Shown here: positions 10,660 through 22,029 of the stretch, in pieces
How the letters are laid out: each line of letters opens with the position of its first letter
How positions within the stretch are numbered: position 1 is the stretch's first letter
DNA from: Benincasa hispida
Lineage: Eukaryota; Streptophyta; Magnoliopsida; Cucurbitales; Cucurbitaceae
Length of the DNA: 64,000 nucleotides
Reading direction: 5' to 3'
Assembly (NCBI RefSeq): GCF_009727055.1
Contig: NC_052355.1
Span: forward strand, 3,759,581 to 3,823,580
The notes under the pieces: generated by a model
What the model was told of the DNA's origin: nothing
Database searches by the model: none
What the model saw: the letters and a program-made list of their open reading frames with translations, nothing else
Position numbers and translations under genes: made by a program

Positions 10660-12126
10660 GTTTCGACGCAATGGGAGCCATCCAGCTAGGCTCTTTCCTC
10701 TCACCCTCCACAGTTTTTTCACTCTGTAATGTCATGACTTGACATTGCTCTTTACCTGATCCCCCTGGGTTGCGTGGGAGTTCTGTTGAACTCGGCAGGG
10801 CCCCTTACGGTCTGTTCCTTAGCTCGCTCGCAATCTGGATCATCTGTAATTCCAAGTTTGCGGATGGACGTTGCCTAGTTTTGAAGCACAGTTTCATTCT
10901 TCTCGATATACTGCTTCAACAGACTTTCGAAGGAGGAAGATTGCGGTGGTTGCGAACTACTGGCTTGACTGCTCGTCTGATCGTTATTTTGTGAAAAGAA
11001 TCCAGGTGGCCCTTCTTTTTGCGCCACCGATTGGAAATTTTGCTGTTGATTCTTCCATGCAAAGTTGTGGTGGTTTCTCCACCCAGGGTTATAGGTGTTA
11101 GAGAATGGATTATTTTTCACAAAATAAATAGACTGTAGGTTCGTTGGGCATTCTTTAATTGCGTGTCCCTCACCACAAGTCACACACCTTGCAGTATTTT
11201 GATTAATTGCATTCACTTGCCCATTCTGTAGTGTTGGGCTATTGATCATAATTCCCTGAATTAGGTTCATCATTGCAGTCATTTGACTCTATAATGAAGC
11301 GATAGCACCATTGTTTGCGTCATTATCCTTTATTCTCAGTCTCTAATCTCTCTCTCTCCAATCCTCGTGATTTTTAGAGATGCGATCCAAGATGTTTTTA
11401 GCCTCGTCATATGTTTTGTCTAGCAGACCACTAGCGACTGCCGCATTGGCAGCGGTCTGCGAAGTGGGATTTAAACCGTGATAAAAGATTTCCATTTGCA
11501 GGTAGTCTGGTAATCCATTGTGTGAACAGTCCTTGACTAGCCTCTAAAACCTTGCCCAAGCATCATGAGCGATTCGTCCATGTCTTGTTCAAAATTGGTT
11601 ATTAGTTTCCTTCGTCTAGAATTCTCAATAGGTTGCAAATACTTCTTCATAAACTTTTCGACGACTTGTTCCCACGAGGTTATCTCCCCCAGTTCGAGAG
11701 AAGACGCCCATTTTCTTGCTTGATCACATAAGGAAAATGGGAACAGAGTGAGTTGAACTTACTCAGTAGAGATATTCGAGAATACAAAAGTATTGCACAT
11801 TTCTATGAAGCTCTGGAGGTGAGAGTGCGTGTCCTCGCCACGCCTTCCTCCAAACTGCCCAGGAGCTTGGATTATCTGCAACATTATCGGCTTCATTTCA
11901 AACCTCGTTCCGTCTAATGTTGGCCTCATGATTCTTGGAGAGAAATCATCGAGGTTGGGCGGCGCATAGTCCCGAGTGGGTCTATTGCAGTCATTCGCCA
12001 GAAGGATGGGGTTGGCCATTTTATTGTTCGCGTTTGTAGCCCTTGCTTCCGGTTGTTCCGCCATTCTTGGGGTTCTGTCTTGTTGTTGGCGGATTTGAGG
12101 AAAGGTTCATTGTGTGATAGATGCAC
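10660..12126 (-). pseudogene. Athila-type gag
   Basis: On -, gag starts near 12126-12064 (MAEQPEARATNANNKMANP) and shows the same capsid blocks as 6541-7287. It carries a zinc knuckle CVTCGEGHAIKEC near 11180-11140, spaced C-x2-C-x3-H-x4-C, one residue shorter than the usual retroviral knuckle. It then shows NNPFSNTYNPGWRNHHNF and a tail with SLLKQYIEKNET. The middle (11283-11760) has stops. At its 5' edge it is fused to a piece of LTR at 12085 without primer site or leader, so the element was rearranged. Confidence 0.85.
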
Positions 12127-12488
12127 TGAGTATGCAAATGAATGGGTTGAGAAGGTCTTTAGCTAGCGTTACTTGGGAATGCATCAGACTATGCGATCAT
12201 GCTACAACCATGCACAGCAAGTCATTTTCCATTGCAAATGCGGTACTCCTAAGTCTAGGATGCATGTATTGAATGCAGAAGTGTCCATAGAGCTTATTCC
12301 TAAGTCTCTACTCTTTTCCTATGTGGTGATGCAAGATGCACAAAGGCAAGGTGACCGCACACAATTATATCCTATCTCTAGGATGCATGCGATGCATTAA
12401 TAGCAAACAATGGTTATTCCTAAGCTCCTATCTCTTGATTATGCATTCTAATCTGACTCTTCCGGGCTTAGATTCTAACCTGAATTTT
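12085..12488 (-). repeat. Athila LTR fragment between pol and gag
   Basis: This is nearly the same as 14019-14480 (both contain GGCGGATTTG..GAAAGGTT, AACGGGT/AATGGGT, CATGCTACAACCATGCACAG). It matches the 3' part of the LTR around 23770-24250. It lies between a pol fragment and gag, where no LTR belongs. Confidence 0.75.
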
Positions 12489-14018
12489 CCCATCGCATAC
12501 CCTCTTGCATCACAATTCAAAAGGAAGTGTCCAATCAGGTGCAATTAACACGGGTGCGGTAGTCAGTGCATTCTTCAAAATTCTGAATGCGTTGAGGCAA
12601 TTTTCATCAAAATAAAATTTTCTGTCAGCCTCTAACAACGCACTCACTGGTCGTGCTATTTTTGAAAAGTCTATAAAAAAGCGTCTATAGAATCCAAGAT
12701 GCCTTTGAACCTTCGTACATCCTCCATGCTTGTTGGAGGTGGAAGTTTTTCAATTGCTTCTAGTTTTGCTTTATCCACCTCCAACCCATCCCGAGAAACC
12801 TTGTGCCCCAACACGATGCCTTTTTTACCATAAAATGGCATTTTCCTATTTAAGAACAAGATTCGTCTCCTCGCATCTCTTCGGTATCTTTTCCAGGTTA
12901 GCCAGATAGACTTCATAGGTGTGCCCATAGACAGAGAAGTTGTCCATGAAGATTTCAATAGAGTCCTCAAGATAGTCTAAAAAGATGGCCATCATGCACC
13001 TTTGGAACGTGCTTGGCACATTGCAGAGGCCTAAAGCATGTGGAGAAAAGCAAAGGTTCCATATAGGCAGGTGAATGTGGTCTTGAATTGGTCTTCTAAA
13101 GCAATCATAATCTGGTTATACCCGGCATATCCATCCAAAAAGCAGTAAAAGTCATTTTCGACTAGACGGTCTAGCATTTGGTCAATGAACGGTAGAAGAA
13201 AATGATCTTTCTTCGTTGCCGCATTCAGCTTTTGGTAGTCCATGCAAATACGCCACCCGGTGACGGTTCTTTGCGGTATCAGCTCATTATTTTTGTTCGG
13301 GACTACCGTCATGCCACCCTTTTTTGGCACACACTACATGGGGCTGACCCACGTGCTATCTACTATTGGGTAAATAATGGCCGCATCTAACCACTTAATG
13401 ATCTCCTTTTTAACGACCTCTTTCATTGCAGGGTTGAGTCTGCACTGATGTTCGATCGTTGCCTTCTGGTTTTCTTCAAGACGAATTCGGTGCATACAGT
13501 ACACTGGGCTAATTCCTCGAATGTCGGCGACCGTCCAGCCAATTGCTCACACATGTTTCCTCAGAATGCTCATCAACACATTCTCCTGGTCTTCGTTAAG
13601 CTCAGAGGAAATAATTATTGGCAGCTTCTCATTCTGCTCCAAAAATGCATACTTTAAGTGGTTCGACACGGTCTTTAATTCCATTGTTGGTGGTTCTACT
13701 AGGGTGGGTTGTGTTGTTTTTCTTTCTTCTTTTTTTGTTGGCTTTTCTTCTTTGGTTGCGATCATCTCTTCTTCCTTGCTTGTTTTTGTTATGATCGCAT
13801 TACAGGCAGCAATGGATGTGCTTGCATCCTCTTCTTCATTCTCTTCGTCAAACTTTTCTTCCTCAATAAAATTCTAGTCGTCGTTTAAGTCATGCAAGTC
13901 TTCGTCATCAGGAAACTTCATGGCACGGATGATGTTGAACTTGAGCTTTTGTCCATTTATGCTCAAGGTGATATCCCCTTTATGCACATCAATCTGGACA
14001 CATCCTATTGATAAAAAT
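12489..14018 (-). pseudogene. Second Athila pol fragment (protease tail, RT, start of RNase H)
   Basis: On -, it begins inside GRPFL (IGCVQIDVHKGDITLSINGQ near 14015) and passes an acidic linker. RT follows with VPKKGGMTVVPNKNNELIP, MDYQKLNAATKKDHF, FLDGYAGYNQIMIA and MRTLLKSSWTTSLSMGT (the MDD region, frame-shifted). It then reaches HKVSRDGLEVDKAKLEAIE and an RNase H start reading APDWTLPFEL near 12530. It is a diverged second copy of 8684-10060. Both ends are abrupt joins to LTR sequence, so it was placed upstream of gag by recombination. Confidence 0.85.
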
Positions 14019-15406
14019 GCGGCGGATTTGCGGAAAGGTTGATTGTGTGATAGATGCACTGAGTATGCGGATGAACGGGTCGAGAAGGTCTTTAGCTAGC
14101 GTTACTTGGGAATGCATCAGACTATGCGATCATGCTACAACCATGCACAGCAAGTCATTTTCCAATGCAAATGCGGTGCTCCTAAGTTTAGGATGCATGT
14201 GTTGAATGCAGAAGTGTCCATAGAGCTTATTTCTAAGTCTCTACTCTTTTCCTATGCGATGATGCAAGATGCACAAAGGCAAGGCAACCACACACAATCA
14301 TATCCTATCTGTAGGATGCATGCGATGCATTAATAGCAAACAGTGCTTATTCCTAAGCTCCTATCTCTTAACTATGCATTCTAATCTTACTCTCCAGAGC
14401 CTAGATTCTAACCTGACATTTCCAAGCCTAGATCCTGTCCTTAGACTATCCTCCGGAGTATCTCTAATGGACGAATGAAGCATACATAATACAAGATAAT
14501 TGCATAGAATGAAGATCCCCAGTTGTGCTAGCTAAGTGCTTCTCAACCCATTCAATAGATTTAGCTACTCATGCGTAAATAACAGAGAGTGAACAGATAT
14601 AGAAAATTAAATTTCATTTCTATAAATGAATTTGAATACAAAATAACAATGGAAGGTAAAGGTAGAGAGCCTGGTAGTAATCCCTTGTTGACCGAGGCTT
14701 TTGCACTGGCAATCTCTATTCGGTTCAAAAGATATTGCTGCTTCCGCAAGAGCTGGCCCTCTCTCTGATCTTGAAGCTTCCGGTGCTCTCCCAAGCTCAC
14801 TGGAACAATCTGTCAGCATAACCTCCTTTCCTCGCTTCCGCCTTAAAACAAAAGAAAATCTAAGAACAAGGCTAAACTATCTAAGGAAAAATCTCTAACT
14901 CTCCGAACTTCTTTTCTGAAGGTCACCTTCAGTATTTATAGAGCTTCTGGGGTGAAAGGCGGCTTCCCTCTTATGATTGCATAGATGGGATGGCTTTAAT
15001 TCTCTAACTGATGCGCCGAATATTTATCACCAAAAAGCTGAGTGTACTTGTTATCGTTAGCGGCTGTACCATCGTGATTACTTATGCCTTTTACCTAGAT
15101 GCGCCCACCAAGTTGCGCCGGCTCTGATCGGAAATCCTTCTTGAGCAGACGTTTGCGAACAAAAATCACTGTAAAGCTTTGTAGTAATGCTACGCTCGTC
15201 CATTGATTTCTTGTGATCGCTCTTTCCACCTTGCTTCAGCATATTCTGCATAAAAATACAAAAATCATTGTTTCTATGCGATGAACGCATGCGACCGCAA
15301 TGTTATAAACTTAATACTTTTTGGACGTAATCTAACATATTTCATCAACGTAAATCCTCATTTTTAATAACTTAGCAATGTAATAACATGCATTTCTGCC
15401 CGTTAT
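14019..15406 (-). repeat. Athila-type LTR (family A), 3' end missing
   Basis: On -, it starts near 15406 (ATAACGGGCAGAAATGCATG; the first bases TG are altered or lost). It carries the TATA box CTATAAATACT near 14931-14943 and extends to 14019, where it is cut and joined to pol. The PBS seen at 23505-23523 is absent here. Confidence 0.75.
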
Positions 15407-17010
15407 GACTAAGCGATCGTTTAGATCAGCTCGGCGCATTAAGTGATCGTTTAGCAATCGCGTGCGATCATTTAGTGCGCGGGTGTGCGATCGTTTAAGC
15501 GATGGGTGCTTATCATACAGGCTCTCAACTAAGCGATCGTGAAGTTTCCATATCGTGAGCGAATTTTTTGAACTCTTTACAAAATGAAACCAATTTTCAT
15601 TTTATTCTTTAGTTACAATAACCAAAATCAATCTTCCCACTTTTGCACGGTTTAGGAGAAATTTTCGGTCAATTATCACATAACCGCCTTAATTAAATAA
15701 TTAATGAATATAATCATATTATATTCTTAACCTATAGTTTGATATCATATACCTACTATAGTCATTTCTCCTCTACTTGATATAAATCATATTTATATCT
15801 AATTTCCTCCAAAATAATGTATCTCATACATTTAGTCAATTATATTATATATAATTAACCAGTTCAATTATATCATATATAATCAAACTACCTCTTGTCA
15901 ATTTGAACATTTCAAACTGACCCAAAAACTGATTCTCGACTTTATCCAAACTACCAAGGGGACCTTATGGATCTGTGACTCAAAGCTCCAACTGTACGTG
16001 AATAGCTGACTAAACTCTTTAGCCATGAGATCCACTATCCGTTAACTGCCAGGCATTCTACTAAATAACAACAACTGAACTTTTCTTACCATAGATATAT
16101 TTCTATGTCCATCGGATATAACCAATCATGAGTACGATGACCCTTCACAGATGCTCCTAAGTACAGCTGAGCCAATTTACCGTTTTGCCCTTGTAGTTAC
16201 ATCTCACTCCTTAAGTACCACTGATTCCTCTAATGAACAATACAACATAGTCCAAATATGCGTGAACACCTCTCGGGCCAAGAGAAGGTGTGTAGTGCCA
16301 GATCGTTCAAGCCCTGGAATTAGTCCTTAAGGAGCTATCTATCTACTTGCCCTTGCTTTGGGAAAGGAGTGAATTCCATCTTGTGTAGCTGAGTTCCCAA
16401 TTCCCAAATCAGACGAATCCACAAAGTGGTAGGTTTGAGTCAATGACTTGGACACTCACACTCATACAAATCAAAGGACTGCCTCAATGGCAAGAGTTCC
16501 TAACTCACTCAGAATTGAGGTCATGTTACCTATGGTCATCCTTGTGAAGTGAAGTCTCTATCATGAATGGTGTTATATAACGAGACGTTAACACTTCGTG
16601 GTCAGGTCTTATACAAACTCTTTTTATAGGATGCCCCCGCTCACATGTCGCCTAGATGAATGATCAAGATCAGTCCATCTTTGACAAGTCATAACATTTG
16701 TGACCATTCCACAAAGCGGGCCGCATCCATAACGTTACCAGGATAAGGTTTCCCTCCTATATTCATATACTAGAGACGATTTTGGTTATCACTTAAGACA
16801 TGATCCACTTGTATGTCACCATATACATGCTTAAGTTACGTACAGATAACCAGGGATTTTAGGTTTATTGGTTTGTGGTAAAGCAAATAAAATAAACAAC
16901 TGAACAATATCAAGAAGTGAAGTAAAATATCATATATTATACATCACAAGTGTTCGTACAAACTATTTACAAATTATAGAACACGAGACTTTAGGGCATC
17001 AACCCCAACA
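15407..17010 (-). repeat. Copia LTR, 5' terminus present, 3' end truncated
   Basis: On -, it starts TGTTGGGGTTGATGCCC at 17010 and matches 3355-3936 plus 5823-6538. It extends further to a cluster of CGATCGTTTAG-type words at 15411-15540 and then meets the Athila LTR. No primer site follows. Confidence 0.8.
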
Positions 17011-18476
17011 CGAACATAGAGACTTGTAGCTAAATGATGTTTGTGAAATAATACTTTTGAGGCGATGAATAAAAATAAAAAGAAAGAAGCTAATTCTATG
17101 CGATACTCCTACTCCTAGCTAAACAAATTGAGCAATGGAAGTTTGACTATGAGAATTGGTAGAGATGTAACAACTGTTAACACGTAATAAGATGCATGGA
17201 GAACTATAATTGTGGAGGGGATAAATTCACAAGATCATTAAGCTTGGTCGCAAGAGTAATCCCTGCTTGCCATACTAACGTATCGCACACCTCCCTGTGA
17301 TCAGCCACATGCTTATATCTCTATAATGCATGTTTACGTTGAGCATAAGATCATTCCTATCTCTAGGAACACTGCTTACTTTCTTAGTGTGTTCCACTAC
17401 TTACCCTCTTGGGCAACTGGTTGTAGCTACTCAGCTTATAGAAAACATTTCGATAGCCTCACACCAAGTAAAGAGGATTAACTCACTATACTCATGCAAC
17501 ATTCGTATGCGTTAACTCACCAAGCATTTCGGTGGGTTGCTACATGTGTTATATCTCTAGGCCGCATGATTGAGTGTGCGATAACTATTGCAATCAAAAC
17601 TTAACTAAACGGTGAACGTAAACGATGATAAAGAAGAAGAAAATGGTGAAAATGGTGCTGAAGAACTAAAGAGATGCATTGATTACAAAATGTGTTAATG
17701 TCTTAAGCCAAAATGTAATACAATATAGAGATAAGAGAAGAGGTGGAGGGCTAGATGTAGGTAATCTCTTACTTCCATCAGAAATACGTCAAGGCTGTCG
17801 ATAGTGCCATGGATGGGTGGTGAAGAAGTCTCTATCGAGCTCTATCTCCGATGAAGCTCCGATCGTCACTCGGAAAGGATTGTGGAAGGGAAGAACTCTC
17901 AAGTAATGTCTTGTTCATGCTCTCATCTGTGATCACAAGAATCTGCCTAAGGCATAGACTTGGATGAATTGAAGTTGGGCTCCAAGGCTATATTTATAGA
18001 GCTCAAATGCCGACGACATTGATAGTTTCACTCTGAATCACTGCCACTTCTGATGCGGTAGGTGAAATATCATCATCATCTTATCTTTTTTTATACTCCC
18101 TATGTATGAATTCATGATCGTTTCTTCTGAAGTATCAATACATTCTACCCACTTTGCGATCAACCTTCTATCACGGTTATCACTTTGTAGCTATAGCATT
18201 CCATGCGACGAACTAGTCTTCATGAAGATTAACGCATGTGATAAACTCTACGAAGGTCTGGATCAACGCATGCGATCGATTCCGACAATAGCTACAAAAA
18301 TAGACATTTTGACGTAGAATAACGCATGATATAGGGTTAGCGAGGATTTTCAGTGCTGGTCAACACAAGCTCAATTTTCGACATGAATTCTTAGTATTAT
18401 CAACACATATTCTGCTCATCAACTCTCATAATTCTAAGTTAAAGGCTACAATAGATTGTATTTCTACAAACTATCA
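17011..18476 (-). repeat. Athila-type LTR (family B), 3' end missing
   Basis: On -, it begins TGATAGTTTGTAGAAATACA at 18476. A TATA box CTCTATAAATATAGCC lies at 17987-18002. It is homologous to the LTRs at 26257-28150 (-) and 60694-62411 (+). It ends at a copia LTR terminus at 17010. Confidence 0.7.
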
Positions 18477-19035
18477 TGGAACGATTAAGCCTGCAAAACT
18501 TTTGCTCTTGACCTTTGGTTATGAATCCCTCCGGCTGCTCTATATAAATGTCTCCTTAAGATTGCCATTCAAAAAAGTAGTCTTGACGTCCATTTTCCAA
18601 ATCTCATAGTAATAATATGAGGCAAGCGACAGGAGGATCTGGATAGAGTTTAGCATGGCAACAGGTGAGAGAGTCTCCTCATAGTCGACTCCTTCAACTT
18701 GGGTATAACCCTTTGCCACTTGTCTAGCCTTGAAGGTTTGCCCCTTTCCATCAACACCTTGTTTTCTCTTGTAGATCCATTTGCAACCTATAGGTTTATT
18801 CTCATTAAGTTGATCTACAAGATCCCAAACAGAATTGAAGTACATCGACTTCATTTTGAGATCTATAGCTTTGATCCACTCATCTTTGTCAACATCATCC
18901 ATTTCCTTCTTGTAAGACAATGGATCCTGAACATCTTCATCAGCTACTATAGCTAAGATTTCTGTCAAACCCATGAAAATAACAGGTGGGTTCATAACCC
19001 TCCTATTACATCGAGGCTTCTTCAACACTTGAGGT
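18477..19035 (-). pseudogene. Ty1/copia reverse transcriptase N-terminal fragment
   Basis: On -, the frame reads DPLSYKKEMDDVDKDEWIKA, SVWDLVDQLNENKPIGCKW, IYKRKQGVDGKGQTFKARQV, AKGYTQVEGVDYEETLSPVA and MDVKTTFLNGNLKETFI. It continues into EQPEGF near 18530 and, after a frame change, RLNRS near 18480. This is the start of a copia RT, up to the domain before the YVDD box. It is sandwiched between two Athila LTR pieces on the same strand, and neither junction is a normal element boundary. Confidence 0.9.
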
Positions 19036-19040
19036 TGATT

Positions 19041-19903
19041 TGAGAGTGAACAGATGTAGAATAAGCACTTCCATTGTATAAATATAAAGTTGAAATACAA
19101 AATAAAAATGAAGAAGAGAATTAAAAGCCTGGTAGCAATCTCTTGCTTCCTAGGCTTTTATACTGTCTTTTCTACTTTTGTTCAAAAGACAGTCTCGCTC
19201 TCACGAGAGTCGGCCTGCTCTCTGCTTTCTACGCCTTTGGGTTCTCTCTTAAGTTGCCCTGAGCAATCTTCCAGCGTCTCTTCCCTTCTCTCACTCCGCC
19301 TTAAAATAAATAGGAAAACTATGGACGAGGCTATTCTATGAACAAAAAGAACCGAACTGAACCCCTTTTCTGAAGGATGCCTTCGGTATTTATAGAGCTT
19401 CAGGGTGAAAGGCGGCTTCTCTCTTATGATTGCACAGATTGGATGGCTTTAATTCTCTAATAGATGTGTCGAATATTTGTCATCGAAAAGCTGAGCGTAC
19501 CTGTTATCGTTAGCAGCTTGTCAACTTAATTCGGATTCGACCGTCATCAGCTTTTTGTCCCATCGTGATTAATTATGCCTTTCACCTAGATGCGCCCACC
19601 AAGTTGCGCCTGCTCTATACGGCAATCCTTCTTGAGAAGATGTTTACGAGCACAAATCAACATAAAGCCTTGCGGTAATGCTGCGCTTGACCGTTGATTT
19701 CTTGTGATCACGCTTTTCGCCTTGCGTCAACACATATTCTACATAAAAATACAAAAATTAACTTTTTCTATGCGATGAACGCATGCGACCGCAATGTTAT
19801 AAACTTAATGCTTTTTGGACGCAATCTTATATATTTTATCAACGCAAGCCAAAATTTTTTAAGAACTTAGCACTGTAATAACGTGCATTTCTGCCCATTA
19901 TCA
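19041..19903 (-). repeat. 3' LTR (family A) of Athila element, partial
   Basis: On -, it starts TGATAATGGGCAGAAATGC at 19903, just after the polypurine tract, and runs to 19041, including the TATA box at 19386-19396. It matches 24338-25200 with frequent single differences, so the element is old. The last 800 bp of LTR, present in the 5' copy, are missing. Confidence 0.85.
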
Positions 19904-20240
19904 CACCCCAAAATTTAAACAATACTTGTCCTTAAGCATAAGCTAAAGATTTCCTTTAGCAAGTTCACCGCAAATCTTTTTTCCTAGATTTCTCAAGGAT
20001 ACTTCATTCAAATCCTAAACACCAAAATTTCCTTAATTCTTATTCAAGTATCTTCTTAAAATATTTCTAAGACCTAGGGACTGCAAGTTTAACATTCAAA
20101 ATGACTTTACTAGATTCCAGGATATTGTATGATTTATTTCAAAAAAACTTTTTCACTAAGGTTTGAAATGATTTTTTTATCCTTGCATATTTTTGACATT
20201 GTTATTATTATTATTTTTTTGACCTTGCACTGATCCAAGT

Positions 20241-20303
20241 GCCTCACCTTTGTTTTGGCTTGCCCCCACGTGGATCATGCAGGCATCCAACTACAAGCAA
20301 GGC
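20241..20303 (-). other. Conserved hairpin motif, distal copy
   Basis: The core is the same as at 7629 with small changes (GATCCACGTG in place of GACACACGTG). The outer stem is GCCT/AGGC, four clear pairs. Confidence 0.55.
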
Positions 20304-20377
20304 GCTCTTCGTCAAACTAAACTCATACCTACTTGGCAGCGGAGTTGCGGTCATTTATTTATGCGTTGATCCTGGAA

Positions 20378-20438
20378 ACTTACTTTCGTTTTGGTTTGCC
20401 CCCACGTGTGTCATGCGGACATCCAACTACGGGTAAGT
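20378..20438 (-). other. Conserved hairpin motif, proximal copy
   Basis: The outer stem ACTTAC/GTAAGT and the spacing (61 nt) are the same as at 7629 and 25808. Confidence 0.65.
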
Positions 20439-21325
20439 ACCCTTCACAACTTAACTCTTATCAACATTGGTTTCCCCATTGCATTGACAGTGGAGTTGTT
20501 ATTCTCAATTTTTTTTTTCATAAACATAAAAATAGCAAGGTCGAAAATTAATACCTCACCCCCAAATTTAAAATGCGGCAATGTCCTCATTGCCAAAAGA
20601 TTGAAAGAATTCATGCGATGTTCTTAGGAAAATCAGTGCATAAGGAAAGTTTGAAAGAAAGCTAGCAAACCTCTAACTTCTAGAAATATTTCATGAGGTG
20701 ACTTTTCTAAGATTAAGTTGACTCTAGTATATATGAAAAAAATAAAAGCATGTGTTTCATCATTGAAATCATAATTGGCAAAGAGACAGCACACAGTGAC
20801 TTGCTAAATTTATCAATGTTAAATGATTGTGGTAATAAAAAAGGATGCAGTGATAAAACTTTCATAATTAAAATGCGATGTGATAGTGCAGAATTTGGAA
20901 TAAAGTTAAGGAAGAATACAACCCCCAAATTTGTGTTGTCGCCCGCATTGTTTGTTGACATGTCCTGCTTTGCGGCGATCTTCTTCTTTTGGATTGCGTT
21001 GACGGAATAAAGTAGTTGCGTCTTCGTGTGGCGCCTTCGCAATTGTTCGCCTCGATCATTTGCAAGAAAAACATTGAGAGGGTCAAATGATTTTAAACAA
21101 AACAAAATCTTTTACCGTAATCATTCAGCACGATCACATTTTTTTTAATAAAGAAAAGTGCATATAGATAAATAATAACAAAGTGATTGCGATAATAGAT
21201 AATAACGAGTATGATGAAAGTTCATGAAGTATTGATGCAGGAAAAAGGATATTCAAAAGAGTTGCATCCCTGATGATGTTGAGTTATGTAGTAACTCAGG
21301 GACTGCTTATTCCAAGCTGGTCTTT

Positions 21326-21919
21326 TCACGTCCATGGTGGCTTTACTCTCTTTTCTTTGTCCTCTGGGATCTTGACTGCCTTAATCCCGAGCTTTTCCCT
21401 ATTAATGTTTATTACGATCTCCCCCTTGCGCACATCAATTTGAGCACGACCGGTCGAAAGGAAAGGTCGTCCCAATATGATGGGTGCATCTTTGTTCGCT
21501 TTATAATCCAAAATGAGGAAGTCTACCGGCAAGATGAATTTATCAATTGAGATTACGAAATTTTTCAGCTCTCTTTCAAGATGTATTCAGGATATGTCCG
21601 CAAGCAAGAAAGTCTCTGTTGTGGGCATGAGTGTGCCAATACTCAATCGTTTGAAGATTGATAGCCGCATTACATTTATACTTGCCCCAAGATCGCATAT
21701 TACTTGGCCACTGTAGACCCCTCCCATGGAACATGGTATCATGAAGATTCCTGGGTCGCATATTTTTGGTGGGATCATAACATTTTGCGTTGCGGCCACT
21801 GTTGTGATATTTTCTTCATCATTTTGTTTTTCTTTCAATCTTTGTGGAGATAAGGGTAGCTGGGCTTCTTCTTTCTCATGTTCTGAAGGCTTGAGGGTGG
21901 ACGCAACTACAAAGTTCAT
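21326..21919 (-). pseudogene. Athila-type aspartic protease region
   Basis: On -, it reads IPPKICDPGIFMIPCSMGG, then GQVICDLGASINVM with the catalytic DLGA box. LKRLSIG-like and VDFLILDYKANKDAP follow, then IILGRPFLSTGRAQIDVRKG near 21420. One frame change separates the two halves near 21580. This region normally ends the gag-protease part and leads into RT, but here the next sequence is noncoding. The element could therefore make at most Gag and protease, and would need polymerase from elsewhere. Confidence 0.85.
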
Positions 21920-22029
21920 TTTCTTGGGCTTTTCCGATTATAAGTCAACAGGTCCTCGATTGTCACCGCAATCAAGTTGGTCGCGATGGGTTCCTCCCTT
22001 ACTTCCAAAGTCATTTTGTCGCTTACAAG

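Larger units (their letters stand above)
19904..21325 (-). other. Structured 3' noncoding region of Athila element
   Basis: On -, this follows the protease. RT, RNase H and integrase are absent (deletion near 21230). It holds an AGGA-loop hairpin plus purine tract (20561-20594), a motif pair (20378-20438 and 20241-20303), and a second hairpin with the polypurine tract (19904-19939). 20800-21300 shows no recognisable gene. Confidence 0.7.
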
